A stretch of 22,508 nucleotides of DNA, taken from an uncultured Prevotella sp. (GTDB lineage: Bacteria > Bacteroidota > Bacteroidia > Bacteroidales > Bacteroidaceae). The translations under genes were made by a program, and so were the position numbers. The notes under the pieces were generated by a model. It was not told the origin of the DNA, ran no database searches, and saw only the letters and a program-made list of their open reading frames with translations. Where the stretch lies: positions 1 through 22,508 of the forward strand of contig CABSIA010000032.1 of assembly GCA_902477645.1 (NCBI GenBank), written 5' to 3'. This document shows, piece by piece, positions 1 through 8,109 of the stretch. The first letter of the stretch is position 1, and each line of letters starts with the position of its first letter.

Positions 1-566
1 GATCGAATAGCTATATCTTCGCAAAACAAATCAGTATTCAATAGAGCATAAGTTGAAATTTCAATGTAATTACCATAAAGACTAAATAGAGGTGCTAAAA
101 TGGTGCTAAATTGCAAAACTACTCTTTTATACGCTCTATAAAATATAGTAAATCAATATGTTGTAAAATGATATATCTTGTCGCCCACCATATTAAGTTT
201 AACGGCGGCGAATACAAACAGTGCCGGATAAGAACTTGCTGATGAGTATTTACATTAGGTAATTATTCTTGACGTTTTACAAAATCTTCCGTATATGCTG
301 CCTGAGTCATTAGTATCCGTTTAAAAACGCATACGGCTGCGTTGACGATAAGATTATTAATCTTACGGCCAACAGATTATTAATCTTGTGGCATTAAGAT
401 TAATAATCTTATTCAGAACGCATATATAAGCGTTTTGCAACGCAAAAGGAAGCATGAGCGAATTCATAAGAATGTGTTTGGAAAATTGCTTACAATGCTG
501 CATAGAGGTGTTGCACTTCTAATTTGGCATAAGGAAAGAAAAAGAAAGAGAAATAAGGTAACTATT
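1..566. other. Gene-free left end of window
   Basis: I see no supportable gene here. A plus-strand reading frame open from base 1 closes after 16 codons and could be the tail of a gene outside the window, but nothing identifies it. Positions 90-110 hold two copies of ggtgctaaa. A minus-strand box TAGTTTTG at 114-121 fits the Bacteroidetes -7 consensus but no open frame of useful length follows it. The only strong structure is the symmetric palindrome array at about 317-443, listed separately. A plus-strand open frame from 435 runs into the 3' end of the MATE gene on the other strand, and its basic, low-complexity start does not look like a protein. Confidence 0.6.
317..443. repeat. Symmetric array of short palindromes, 23-bp spacing
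   Basis: Three near-identical 15-bp near-palindromes lie at 350-364 (aagattattaatctt), 373-387 (one base different) and 396-410 (aagattaataatctt). Their centres are at 357, 380 and 403, exactly 23 bp apart, with 8-bp spacers of unrelated sequence. They are flanked by AACGC-8 nt-GCGTT at 326-343 and 417-434, centred 45.5 bp either side of 380, and then by weaker palindromes at 318-329 and 430-443, both centred 56.5 bp from 380. The geometry is symmetric while the spacers are not conserved, which suggests repeated protein-binding sites (an operator or a recombination or replication site) or folded single-stranded DNA. Function is unknown. Confidence 0.75.
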
Positions 567-1934
567 TTATCTCAGCTTTTTAGAGGTAAAGACCCTCCAC
601 AGGAATATCAGGCCACGGAACACAAGCTCGCATGCCATTGCAAACCATACGCCATTAAGCCCGTAAGCCGGCGCAAGCATTGCCGCCAGCGACAGGCGCA
701 CGCCCCACATCGACAAGAGGTTCATGATGGCAGGAACCTTGGTGTCGCCAGCACCTACACATATACTATAGCCGACAATAGACGCGGCGAATAACGGCTC
801 GGCAAACGCCTCAATACGCAAGGCTTCCGCACCGCAGTCACGTATGGCTTCGACAGGAGTAAGAAGTCCCATCATCTCTGGCGCAAAGACATACATGACA
901 ACTCCCATAACAGCCATCACTCCCATTGCAAGGCTGACTGTCATGGCCGCAAACGAGCGGCACAGCACCTTTCTTCCGGCACCGATGCTCTGCCCTACCA
1001 ATGTTGTGGCAGCCTCGCCGATACCATACCCTGGCATATAGCAGAGGCTCTCAACGGTAATGGCAAATGTATTGGCAGCAATTGCCACAACGCCCAATGG
1101 GGCGACAATGGTTATGCTGACTATCTGCGCCACGCCCATCAATATGCTCTGCAAAGCCATGGGAGCAGATATGCCGATGGCGTTTCTGATAAACGACGGC
1201 ACCCATCTGAAAGGCTCCCGACGCGCCACCAGCGACAGCATATTGCTGCGGCTGACGGCAAACCACATCTGAATGGCCATACCCGTGCAAACAGCCAATG
1301 CCGTGCCTATGGCAGCACCTTTGACTCCAAGTCCGAGCTGATAGATGAAGATGTAGTTGAACACCACATCGAGCACACACACCATTATGCTCACAATGCT
1401 TGGCACACGCATGTTGCCAGAGCATTTCAGCATGTTGCCGGCAAAGCTCTGCATCTGGAAAAACGGCATTGCAAGCATAAAAATGAGGAAATACCATGAG
1501 GCATCGCCGGCTATCGACGCATCGCCGCCAAGCCAATATGGAAGGTGCCAGCTTATGGAAATGCCTATAAGACCGAGTATTGTTGAGAAAAGCAGGGCGG
1601 AAAATATGCCATGGCGGAAAACAAGACGTGCCTTGGCAAAATCGTTAGAGCCTATGAAGTGGGCAACCTGCACAGAAAAGCCCATGGAAACAGCAGTTGA
1701 GATACTGCCGCAAAGCCATGTCGACGACTCTATAAGCCCGATTGCGGCAGAAGCCTGGGTTCCGAGATGGCCTACCATGGCGGCATCGATGAAGAACATC
1801 AGCACAGTGGTGATCTGTGCCAATATAGAGGGTATGCTCAAGTCTACTATAAGATTGAACATCTCTCTACGGGTCATCTCCTCATGGCCGCGTATCTTTG
1901 CCAGCAATATCTCACTTCTGCGCATAAAAAACAT
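567..1934 (-). CDS. MATE family efflux transporter
   Basis: Predicted 455-residue inner-membrane antiporter of the MATE (multi-antimicrobial extrusion) family, which exports drugs or metabolites in exchange for Na+ or H+. The protein is hydrophobic throughout, with about 12 membrane segments in two halves. The N-terminal half has the family-like stretch SIPSILAQITTVLMFFIDAAMVGHLG (about residues 33-58), and the second half begins again near residue 250 (ISAPMALQSILMGVAQ). Length matches the usual 440-460. The start at 1934 has an AGGAAGG stretch about 14 bases upstream; an internal Met at 1925 is an alternative. It is apparently transcribed alone, since the upstream gene has its own terminator at 2045-2077. 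No clear -7 box and no downstream hairpin were found. The substrate cannot be told from sequence. Confidence 0.9.
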   Translation of the reverse strand: MFFMRRSEILLAKIRGHEEMTRREMFNLIVDLSIPSILAQITTVLMFFIDAAMVGHLGTQASAAIGLIESSTWLCGSISTAVSMGFSVQVAHFIGSNDFAKARLVFRHGIFSALLFSTILGLIGISISWHLPYWLGGDASIAGDASWYFLIFMLAMPFFQMQSFAGNMLKCSGNMRVPSIVSIMVCVLDVVFNYIFIYQLGLGVKGAAIGTALAVCTGMAIQMWFAVSRSNMLSLVARREPFRWVPSFIRNAIGISAPMALQSILMGVAQIVSITIVAPLGVVAIAANTFAITVESLCYMPGYGIGEAATTLVGQSIGAGRKVLCRSFAAMTVSLAMGVMAVMGVVMYVFAPEMMGLLTPVEAIRDCGAEALRIEAFAEPLFAASIVGYSICVGAGDTKVPAIMNLLSMWGVRLSLAAMLAPAYGLNGVWFAMACELVFRGLIFLWRVFTSKKLR

Positions 1935-2012
1935 TGGATTGTAGCAACCTTCCTTCCAACCGCATTACTCAACCGTCAATAAACAAAAACCGCTACGTGT
2001 TTCATTAATTGC

Positions 2013-2036
2013 GGCCGTTACATGTAACGGCCCTAC
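2013..2036 (-). repeat. REP-like palindrome (GTAG-headed), copy 1
   Basis: A perfect 20-bp palindrome, GGCCGTTACATGTAACGGCC, at 2013-2032 is followed by CTAC, so that on the minus strand it reads GTAG then the palindrome. The same unit occurs at 15289-15312 and 16101-16124 in the other orientation. A GTAG tetranucleotide heading a palindrome is the layout of REP elements acted on by RAYT transposases; no such transposase is in the window. Confidence 0.75.
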
Positions 2037-2044
2037 AAAGTCAA

Positions 2045-2077
2045 AAATAGCAGCCCCAAGTGGCGAGGCTGCTATTT
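2045..2077 (-). terminator. Terminator after FKBP gene
   Basis: Perfect 11-bp inverted repeat aaatagcagcc / ggctgctattt with an 11-nt loop. Read on the minus strand the second arm runs into a T stretch. It lies 4 bases beyond the FKBP stop codon, so it probably ends the glyS-FKBP transcript. Confidence 0.8.
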
Positions 2078-2080
2078 GTA

Positions 2081-2653
2081 TTATTTGATATCCTCTAATT
2101 GTATCTTAAATGTCAACACCGAATATCCGGGAATGTTGCTGTTGCCCGTAGTGCCATATCCCATCTGGCATGGCATATATACGGTCCAGACATCACCCTT
2201 GTGCATGTTAAGCAATGCTGTTGTAAAGCCGTCAACAAGTCCTCCGGCATAGAATGTCACAGGCTTTGATGTTGGAGGCATGTGAGCGTCGAACACCTTT
2301 CCTGAGGTATATGACGCAGAAGGCAGAAGACGCCCCTCGTAGAAAATTGTCACAGAGTCGGTATACAACGGACTTACCTCACCGTCGCCCTTGGTATCGA
2401 CATGTGCGATGACGAAGTTGTAGTTGTCTACGCTCAGTGAGTCTTCGAGCGACCACTTGCGTATAATCTTCCAGCTGTCGTCGCCGCCGGCTATCAGCTG
2501 ACTTGTTGTCGCATAGAGGTTGTTCCAATAAGCCTCGTTTGTGGCCTGCCAATTGGCATATTCCTCTACGGTGTCGTCGTTCTCGCTGCATGACGGCAGC
2601 ATGAGCAACGACATCATAGCCATAAGGATATATAAAAACTTGTATTGCTTCAT
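2081..2653 (-). CDS. FKBP-type peptidyl-prolyl isomerase, lipoprotein
   Basis: A 190-residue exported prolyl cis-trans isomerase. A lipoprotein signal peptide ends in LPSC, with Cys22 as the predicted lipidation site. The following residues SENDD are acidic, similar to the lipoprotein export signal that sends Bacteroidetes lipoproteins to the cell surface (surface location is an inference). The C-terminal half (about residues 95-190) is an FKBP domain: DSVTIFYEGRLL, GKVFDAH, GGLVDGFTTALLNMHKGD and the closing YGTTGNSNIPGYSVLTFKI match the usual VxYxGxL, FDxS, GWxxAL and YGxxGxxxIPxxxxLxF elements. Several active-site aromatics differ from classic FKBP12, so activity may be weak. It starts 9 bases after the glyS stop, so it is almost certainly cotranscribed with glyS. 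Confidence 0.9.
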   Translation of the reverse strand: MKQYKFLYILMAMMSLLMLPSCSENDDTVEEYANWQATNEAYWNNLYATTSQLIAGGDDSWKIIRKWSLEDSLSVDNYNFVIAHVDTKGDGEVSPLYTDSVTIFYEGRLLPSASYTSGKVFDAHMPPTSKPVTFYAGGLVDGFTTALLNMHKGDVWTVYMPCQMGYGTTGNSNIPGYSVLTFKIQLEDIK

Positions 2654-2662
2654 TTCAATTTA

Positions 2663-4204
2663 TTACTGCAGTTTCTTAAGCAGGCTTGCAATGCTCACCT
2701 TGTCCTCGATAATGCTGTTGAGCTCAGAGATTGGCACACGCTCCTGCTGCATAGTGTCGCGGTAGCGCAATGTCACGCAGTTGTCATTAAGAGTATCGTG
2801 GTCTACGGTTACGCAGAACGGAGTACCGATAGCATCCTGACGGCGATAGCGCTTGCCGATAGAGTCCTTCTCGTCATACTGGCAGTTGAAGTGGAACTTC
2901 AGGTCGTTTATAATCTCACGGGCCTTTTCAGGCAGGCCGTCTTTCTTTACCAATGGCATAACGGCGAGCTTAACAGGAGCCAGAGCTGCCGGCAACTTCA
3001 ATACGACACGTGTCTCACCGCTCTCCAGTTTCTCCTCCTCGTATGCATGGCACATGATAGAGAGGAACATACGGTCTACGCCGATACTTGTCTCAATAAC
3101 ATACGGAGTGTAGCTCTCGTTGGTCTGCGGATCGAAGTATTTGATGCTCTTGCCAGAGAACTTCTCGTGCTGGGACAAGTCGAAGTTTGTACGGCTGTGA
3201 ATGCCCTCAACCTCCTTGAAGCCAAACGGCATCTTGAACTCAATATCTGTGGCGGCATTGGCATAGTGTGCAAGTTTCTCATGGTCGTGGAAACGGTAGT
3301 TCTCGGCACCGAAACCAAGTGCCTGGTGCCATGCCATACGTGTCTGCTTCCACTTCGGGAACCAGTCAAGCTCGGTGCCAGGCTTAACAAAGAACTGCAT
3401 CTCCATCTGCTCGAACTCGCGCATACGGAAGATGAACTGACGGGCAACTATCTCGTTGCGGAAAGCCTTACCTATCTGGGCTATACCGAAAGGCACCTTC
3501 ATGCGGCCGGTCTTCTGCACGTTGAGGTAGTTTACAAATATACCCTGTGCGGTCTCCGGACGAAGATAAACCTTCATAGAGGCATCTGCGCTTGCTCCCA
3601 TCTCTGTAGAGAACATGAGGTTGAACTGGCGCACGTCGGTCCAGTTCTTTGTTCCGCTGATAGGGTCAACAATTTCCTCGTCTATGATAATCTGCTTCAG
3701 AGCCTCAAGATCCGGTCCCTGCATGGCCTCGGCATAGCGCGCATGCAGTGCGTCACGTTTTTCCTTTGTCTCTCTCACACGCTCGCTGGTGGCAAGATAC
3801 TGCTCCTCGTCGAAAGAGTCACCGAAACGCTTGCGTGCCTTGGCAACCTCCTTCTGTATCTTCTCGTCGTATTTTGCAATCTGGTCCTCAATAAGAACGT
3901 CAGCACGGTAGCGCTTCTTAGAGTCGCGGTTGTCGATGAGAGGGTCGTTGAAAGCGTCAACGTGTCCGCTTGCCTTCCATATTGTAGGGTGCATAAAGAT
4001 AGCAGAGTCTATGCCCACGATGTTCTCATGGAGCAACACCATGCTCTTCCACCAATATTGCTTGATATTGTTTTTCAGTTCCACACCATTCTGTCCGTAG
4101 TCGTATACGGCGCCGAGACCGTCATAGATCTCGCTGCTTGGGAAGACAAAGCCATATTCTTTGCAGTGGCTTACAATCTTCTTGAATACATCTTCTTGTG
4201 CCAT
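2663..4204 (-). CDS. glyS: Glycyl-tRNA synthetase (single-chain, dimeric type)
   Basis: Cytoplasmic class II aminoacyl-tRNA synthetase that charges tRNA-Gly. At 513 residues it is the one-chain alpha2 type found in eukaryotes, archaea and many bacteria, not the alpha2beta2 type. Visible elements are the N-terminal GFVFPSSEIYDGLGAVYDYG (about residues 18-37), a strand with FRNEIVARQFIFRMREFEQME corresponding to motif 2, the glycine-pocket region FFVKPGTELDW, and motif 3 around ETSIGVDRMFLSIM. The C-terminal part (LAPVKLAVMPLVKK onward) is the anticodon-binding domain. The start fits the family N terminus. It heads the operon with the FKBP gene and is divergent from parC across 223 bases. Confidence 0.96.
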   Translation of the reverse strand: MAQEDVFKKIVSHCKEYGFVFPSSEIYDGLGAVYDYGQNGVELKNNIKQYWWKSMVLLHENIVGIDSAIFMHPTIWKASGHVDAFNDPLIDNRDSKKRYRADVLIEDQIAKYDEKIQKEVAKARKRFGDSFDEEQYLATSERVRETKEKRDALHARYAEAMQGPDLEALKQIIIDEEIVDPISGTKNWTDVRQFNLMFSTEMGASADASMKVYLRPETAQGIFVNYLNVQKTGRMKVPFGIAQIGKAFRNEIVARQFIFRMREFEQMEMQFFVKPGTELDWFPKWKQTRMAWHQALGFGAENYRFHDHEKLAHYANAATDIEFKMPFGFKEVEGIHSRTNFDLSQHEKFSGKSIKYFDPQTNESYTPYVIETSIGVDRMFLSIMCHAYEEEKLESGETRVVLKLPAALAPVKLAVMPLVKKDGLPEKAREIINDLKFHFNCQYDEKDSIGKRYRRQDAIGTPFCVTVDHDTLNDNCVTLRYRDTMQQERVPISELNSIIEDKVSIASLLKKLQ

Positions 4205-4256
4205 TGTCTAATATTTCAATTTTACGTTTTTTGCTATTTTAATAACATTTTGCGTG

Positions 4257-4264
4257 CAAAGATA
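4257..4264 (-). promoter_or_regulatory. Probable glyS -7 promoter box
   Basis: On the minus strand TATCTTTG fits the Bacteroidetes -7 consensus TAnnTTTG, 52 bases before the glyS start. I see no TTTG at the expected -33 position, so only the -7 half is supported. Confidence 0.5.
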
Positions 4265-4316
4265 CGCTTTTTTCTCCAAATAGCGATAACATAAGATGTG
4301 AAAACTTTATAATCTG

Positions 4317-4347
4317 TTTGCCGTATCATTTTTTTTTCGTACTTTTG
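4317..4347 (+). promoter_or_regulatory. Bacteroidetes-type promoter of parC
   Basis: TTTG at 4317-4320 and TACTTTTG at 4340-4347 are separated by 19 bases, matching the Bacteroidetes primary sigma consensus TTTG-N19-TAnnTTTG. A poly-T stretch lies between the boxes. Transcription would start near 4353, leaving a leader of about 75 bases before the start codon. Confidence 0.75.
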
Positions 4348-4427
4348 CCGATAATGTTAACTTCCGGCACCATGTCCGCCCGGCAAGTAAACTCTACTTT
4401 GACCATCAGAAAACCACCAACAGCAAA

Positions 4428-7136
4428 ATGGACGACAACAGCAAAGACGACGAAATCTTAGATAACCAAACAAACGGGCAGGAGACCGAGCAGCATTCAG
4501 ACTACAAGCCCGTAAACAGATTTGACGCAGCGGCAGTGCATCATCTCAGCGGAATGTACCAGAACTGGTTCCTCGACTACGCATCCTACGTTATTCTTGA
4601 GCGTGCGGTGCCTAACATTGCAGACGGACTGAAACCCGTGCAGCGGCGCATCTTGCACTCGATGAAACGCATGGACGACGGCAGATACAACAAGGTTGCA
4701 AATATTGTCGGGCACACCATGCAGTTCCACCCGCATGGCGATGCCTCTATTGGCGATGCCCTTGTGCAGATGGGACAGAAAAACCTGCTCATAGACACTC
4801 AGGGGAACTGGGGAAACATATTGACCGGCGACCGCGCGGCTGCCCCACGATACATTGAGGCACGGTTGTCGAAGTTTGCTCTCGACACCGTTTTTAATCC
4901 AAAGACAACGAACTGGCAGATGTCATACGACGGCAGAAACAAAGATCCTATAGCCCTGCCTGTGAAGTTCCCGTTGCTTCTGGCTCAGGGCGCAGAGGGT
5001 ATTGCTGTCGGACTCAGCTCAAAAATTCTTCCTCACAACTTCTGCGAGATTTGCGAGGCCGCCATAGCTTACCTTAAGGGTGAGCCTTTCCAGCTTTATC
5101 CCGACTTCCCTACAGGAGGCGCCATAGACGTAAGCAAATACAACGACGGGCAGCGTGGCGGTGTATTGAAAGTAAGGGCAAAGATAGAAAAACTCGACAA
5201 CAAGACACTCGTAATACGCGAGATACCATTCGGCAAGACTGCCGACACACTGAAAGAGTCTATCCTGAAAGCTGTTGAAAAGGGAAAGATTAAGGTCAGA
5301 AAAGTTGACGACATGACATCGGCAGAGGTGGAGATACAGGTGCATCTGGCACCGGGCGTATCTTCCGACAAGACTCTTGATGCCCTATACGCATTCTCAG
5401 ACTGCGAGATAAACATATCGCCAAACTGCTGCGTCATCGAGGACAACAAGCCACAGTTCCTTACCGTCAGCGATGTGTTGCGCCACTCTACAGACTCAAC
5501 AATGGGACTATTGCGCAACGAGCTGCAGATAAGACGCAACGAGCTGATGGAGCAGCTGTTCTTCGCATCACTCGAAAAAATATTCATAGAAGAGCGCATC
5601 TATAAGGAGCGCCGCTTTGAGCAGGCGAAGAATTTGGACGAGGCTATAGCTTTCGTCGACGAGAAACTGGAGCCTTTCAAGCCCGATTTTGTCAGAGAGG
5701 TTACACGTGACGACATTCTGCGCCTGCTGGAGATAAAGATGCAGCGCATCCTGAAATTCAACAAGGACAAGGCCGACGAGCTTATCGCACGGATAAAGGA
5801 CGAGGTTAAGGGCATAGACCACGACCTCGCACACATGACAGACGTAACCATAAACTGGTTCAACTTCATACTGCAGAAATACGGGAAAGACCATCCGCGC
5901 CTTACCGAAATACGCTCATTCGACACCATTGAGGCAACAAAGGTTGTGGAGGCCAACGAGAAACTGTACATAAACCGGCAGGAGGGATTTGTAGGTACCG
6001 GACTGAAGAAGGATGAGTTTGTCTGCAACTGCTCAGACATAGACGACATCATCCTATTCTACCGTGACGGCAAATACAAAGTCATTAAGGTGGCTGACAA
6101 GATATTTGTCGGAAAGAATGTCATACACGTACAGGTGTTTAAGAAAAATGACAAGCGCACCACCTATAATGCCATATACCGTGACGGCAAGAAGGGGGTT
6201 TACTATATAAAGAGATTTAACGTAACGAGCATAACACGGGATAAGGAATACGACCTGACAATAGGCACTCCGGGCTCACGCGTATGTTACTTCACCGCCA
6301 ACCCCAACGGAGAGGCTGAGATAATAAAAATAACGCTTGACGTAGATCCTACCAAGAAAAAACAGAACATCTTCATAGAAAAAGATTTCTCCGAGATAAT
6401 GATTAAGGGACGTGCGTCGAGAGGCAACCTGCTGTCGAAAAAGAGCATACACCGCATAGGGCTGAAGAGCCACGGACACAGCACGCTCGGTGGCAGAAAG
6501 GTGTGGTTCGACCCGGACGTTAACCGAATAAACTACGAGGAGCACGGCAATCTGCTCGGTGAGTTCTGGGATGGCGACAGCATACTTGTCGTTCTTGACA
6601 ACGGTGACTTCTACATAACAAACTTTGACGCCAATAACCATTACGAGACCAACATACAGCGTATAGAGAAATGGAAGCCTCACAAGATATGGACAGCCGT
6701 GCTCTACGATGCCGACAACGAGGGCTATCCATACGTGAAGCGTTTCCTTATGGAGGCAATCAAGAAACACCAGAACTATCTTGGCGACAACCCGAACAGT
6801 AAACTTGTGTTGCTCACCGATGCCGCCTATCCACGTCTGCAGGTAACATTCGGTGGCGTGGACGCTGTCCGTCCGCCATTGGAGATAGATGTGGAGAGCT
6901 TCATCGGTGTCAAAGGCTTCAAGGCTAAGGGCAAGCGAATATCAACGTTCAACATTGACAACATAGAGGAACTGGAGCCTTTAAGAACGCCAGAGGAAGA
7001 AACGGCTGACGACAAAGAGGCAGATGACAAAGAAGACACCGAGATAGAAAATCTTGACCCTGATGCAGGAAAATCTCAGCAGCAGATTATTGACGAGATG
7101 ACCGGACAATTAAATCTCTTTCCCGATGAGCCATGA
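4428..7136 (+). CDS. parC: DNA topoisomerase IV subunit A
   Basis: A 902-residue type IIA topoisomerase breakage-reunion subunit, which works with ParE to decatenate daughter chromosomes. The N-terminal DNA gyrase/topoisomerase A domain starts near residue 45. The drug-resistance region is FHPHGDASIGDALVQMGQ (about 100-117), and the catalytic tyrosine is Tyr142 in AAPRYIEARLSKF. The C-terminal half (about 540-830) is the DNA-wrapping beta-pinwheel region, with repeats such as VCYFTANPNGEAEIIKI. It is assigned to ParC rather than GyrA from the residues around the active site and the absence of an obvious gyrase box; this is fairly but not fully certain. The tail from about 845 is acidic and low in complexity (EEETADDKEADDKED). 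It overlaps the next gene by 4 bases (ATGA). Confidence 0.9.
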   Translation: MDDNSKDDEILDNQTNGQETEQHSDYKPVNRFDAAAVHHLSGMYQNWFLDYASYVILERAVPNIADGLKPVQRRILHSMKRMDDGRYNKVANIVGHTMQFHPHGDASIGDALVQMGQKNLLIDTQGNWGNILTGDRAAAPRYIEARLSKFALDTVFNPKTTNWQMSYDGRNKDPIALPVKFPLLLAQGAEGIAVGLSSKILPHNFCEICEAAIAYLKGEPFQLYPDFPTGGAIDVSKYNDGQRGGVLKVRAKIEKLDNKTLVIREIPFGKTADTLKESILKAVEKGKIKVRKVDDMTSAEVEIQVHLAPGVSSDKTLDALYAFSDCEINISPNCCVIEDNKPQFLTVSDVLRHSTDSTMGLLRNELQIRRNELMEQLFFASLEKIFIEERIYKERRFEQAKNLDEAIAFVDEKLEPFKPDFVREVTRDDILRLLEIKMQRILKFNKDKADELIARIKDEVKGIDHDLAHMTDVTINWFNFILQKYGKDHPRLTEIRSFDTIEATKVVEANEKLYINRQEGFVGTGLKKDEFVCNCSDIDDIILFYRDGKYKVIKVADKIFVGKNVIHVQVFKKNDKRTTYNAIYRDGKKGVYYIKRFNVTSITRDKEYDLTIGTPGSRVCYFTANPNGEAEIIKITLDVDPTKKKQNIFIEKDFSEIMIKGRASRGNLLSKKSIHRIGLKSHGHSTLGGRKVWFDPDVNRINYEEHGNLLGEFWDGDSILVVLDNGDFYITNFDANNHYETNIQRIEKWKPHKIWTAVLYDADNEGYPYVKRFLMEAIKKHQNYLGDNPNSKLVLLTDAAYPRLQVTFGGVDAVRPPLEIDVESFIGVKGFKAKGKRISTFNIDNIEELEPLRTPEEETADDKEADDKEDTEIENLDPDAGKSQQQIIDEMTGQLNLFPDEP

Positions 7137-7993
7137 GAAAAACTCCTTTAATTGACAAGTGGGCAAGTAGACGAGCTGACAAGTTGTTTGTCCCCGCATT
7201 TATAGCTTTAGCTCTAAGCTTTTCGTCAAAATCTTACGCAGCCGACTCTATTGTCTCACGCTCAAAAATAATAGAAAACTCTATGATGGTGGGTATTGGC
7301 GCCACAGATATTCTCGACACATATCTCTCGCAAGAGAAATATAAGGGTACCGAAGTGCGCTTCATATCGCACACCACCCGCAGCAGAGAAAATTCCAATT
7401 GGTCGCAACTTGCCATTCACCAAGGATATGCAGCCATTGCCGACAACCGCTCCGGCAACGGCGGAGAAATTGAGGGCATGTACAATTTCCAGTTTGGTTG
7501 CCTCTACAATTGGAAACTGTGCCAAAACCGGCTGTCGATAGCTGCCGGAGCTACAGCCGACGCCTTGGCTGGTTTCCTGTACAATCACCACGGAGGCAAC
7601 AATCCCGCACAGGCACGTCTGCAACTCAACATCACGCCTACGGCAAGAGCATCGTGGCAGTCACATATTTCAAAGATTCCTGTCAAGGCAACTTACGAGG
7701 TGGGCATACCACTCATAGGACTGATGTTCTCACCAAACTACGGACAATCGTACTACGAGATATTCAGCCGCGGCGACTACGACCACAATGTTGTCGTCAC
7801 CACCCCGTTCTGTTCTCCCTCTATAAGGCAGATGCTTACTCTTGACGCAACCTTCGGCAAGACCACCCTGCGCATCGGATATCTCAACGACGTGCGCCAA
7901 GCCGACGTAAACAACCTGAAATGGCACAGCTATACCCACTCTGTGATAATAGGCATAACAAGAAAGTTCCAGATTACAAAACTACGGCCATGA
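7133..7993 (+). CDS. Exported protein, probably DUF3316 family
   Basis: A 286-residue protein of unknown function. An N-terminal signal peptide is visible (hydrophobic core VPAFIALALSFSS, about residues 19-31, likely cleaved after SYA). The mature part has alternating strands rich in Tyr, Asn and Gly and ends in an aromatic-rich segment (VIIGITRKFQI), which suggests a small outer-membrane barrel or periplasmic beta protein. The resemblance to the DUF3316 family of Bacteroidetes is from memory and unverified. Its ATG overlaps the parC stop, so it is translationally coupled to parC. The residues before the signal peptide (LIDKWASRRADKLFV) are encoded by a copy of the TTGACAAGT-type repeat, so the real start could lie downstream of it, although no good internal ATG is evident. 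Confidence 0.6.
   Translation: MRKTPLIDKWASRRADKLFVPAFIALALSFSSKSYAADSIVSRSKIIENSMMVGIGATDILDTYLSQEKYKGTEVRFISHTTRSRENSNWSQLAIHQGYAAIADNRSGNGGEIEGMYNFQFGCLYNWKLCQNRLSIAAGATADALAGFLYNHHGGNNPAQARLQLNITPTARASWQSHISKIPVKATYEVGIPLIGLMFSPNYGQSYYEIFSRGDYDHNVVVTTPFCSPSIRQMLTLDATFGKTTLRIGYLNDVRQADVNNLKWHSYTHSVIIGITRKFQITKLRP
7152..7193 (+). repeat. TTGACAAGT-type heptad repeat, copy in DUF3316 gene
   Basis: A run of units related to ttgacaagt/agacgag/tgacaagttg inside the 5' end of the exported-protein gene. The same units occur at 8008-8040, 8125-8160, 18599-18658 and 18702-18762, in both orientations. Here it encodes a charged stretch before the signal-peptide core. Confidence 0.6.
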
Positions 7994-8007
7994 AAAGTAA
8001 TTCTAAT

Positions 8008-8040
8008 GTTGACAAGTTGACGAGTATACGAGTAAACAAG
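8008..8040 (+). repeat. Heptad repeat, left arm of inverted pair
   Basis: Units gttgacaagttgacgagtat and acgagtaaacaag lie in the gap between the DUF3316-like gene and the S41 peptidase. They are the reverse complement type of the run at 8125-8160, so the two form an imperfect inverted pair about 85 bases apart. Confidence 0.65.
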
Positions 8041-8109
8041 TCGGTTGAAACGGAGTTGCAATCCGCTTCTTGGAGTATCAGGATTTATAATCCGCTCAAC
8101 ATAGTACGC

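Noticed and set aside
38..121. Possible minus-strand integrase start (-7 box at 114-121, ATG at 76, tandem ggtgctaaa)
   Set aside because: The frame closes after 12 codons and no integrase motif is visible; a gene cannot be supported.
435..794. 119-codon plus-strand frame just right of the palindrome array
   Set aside because: It overlaps the end of the MATE gene in antisense and its basic, Arg/Lys-rich start is low complexity; no start signal.
2645..4294. A 549-codon plus-strand open frame antisense to glyS, longer than glyS itself
   Set aside because: The translation has no recognisable domain and follows the codon pattern of glyS on the other strand; glyS is a clear full-length synthetase.
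7921..8109. Longer N terminus for the S41 peptidase starting inside the DUF3316-like gene
   Set aside because: It would place 63 hydrophilic, repeat-derived residues before a clear lipoprotein signal peptide.
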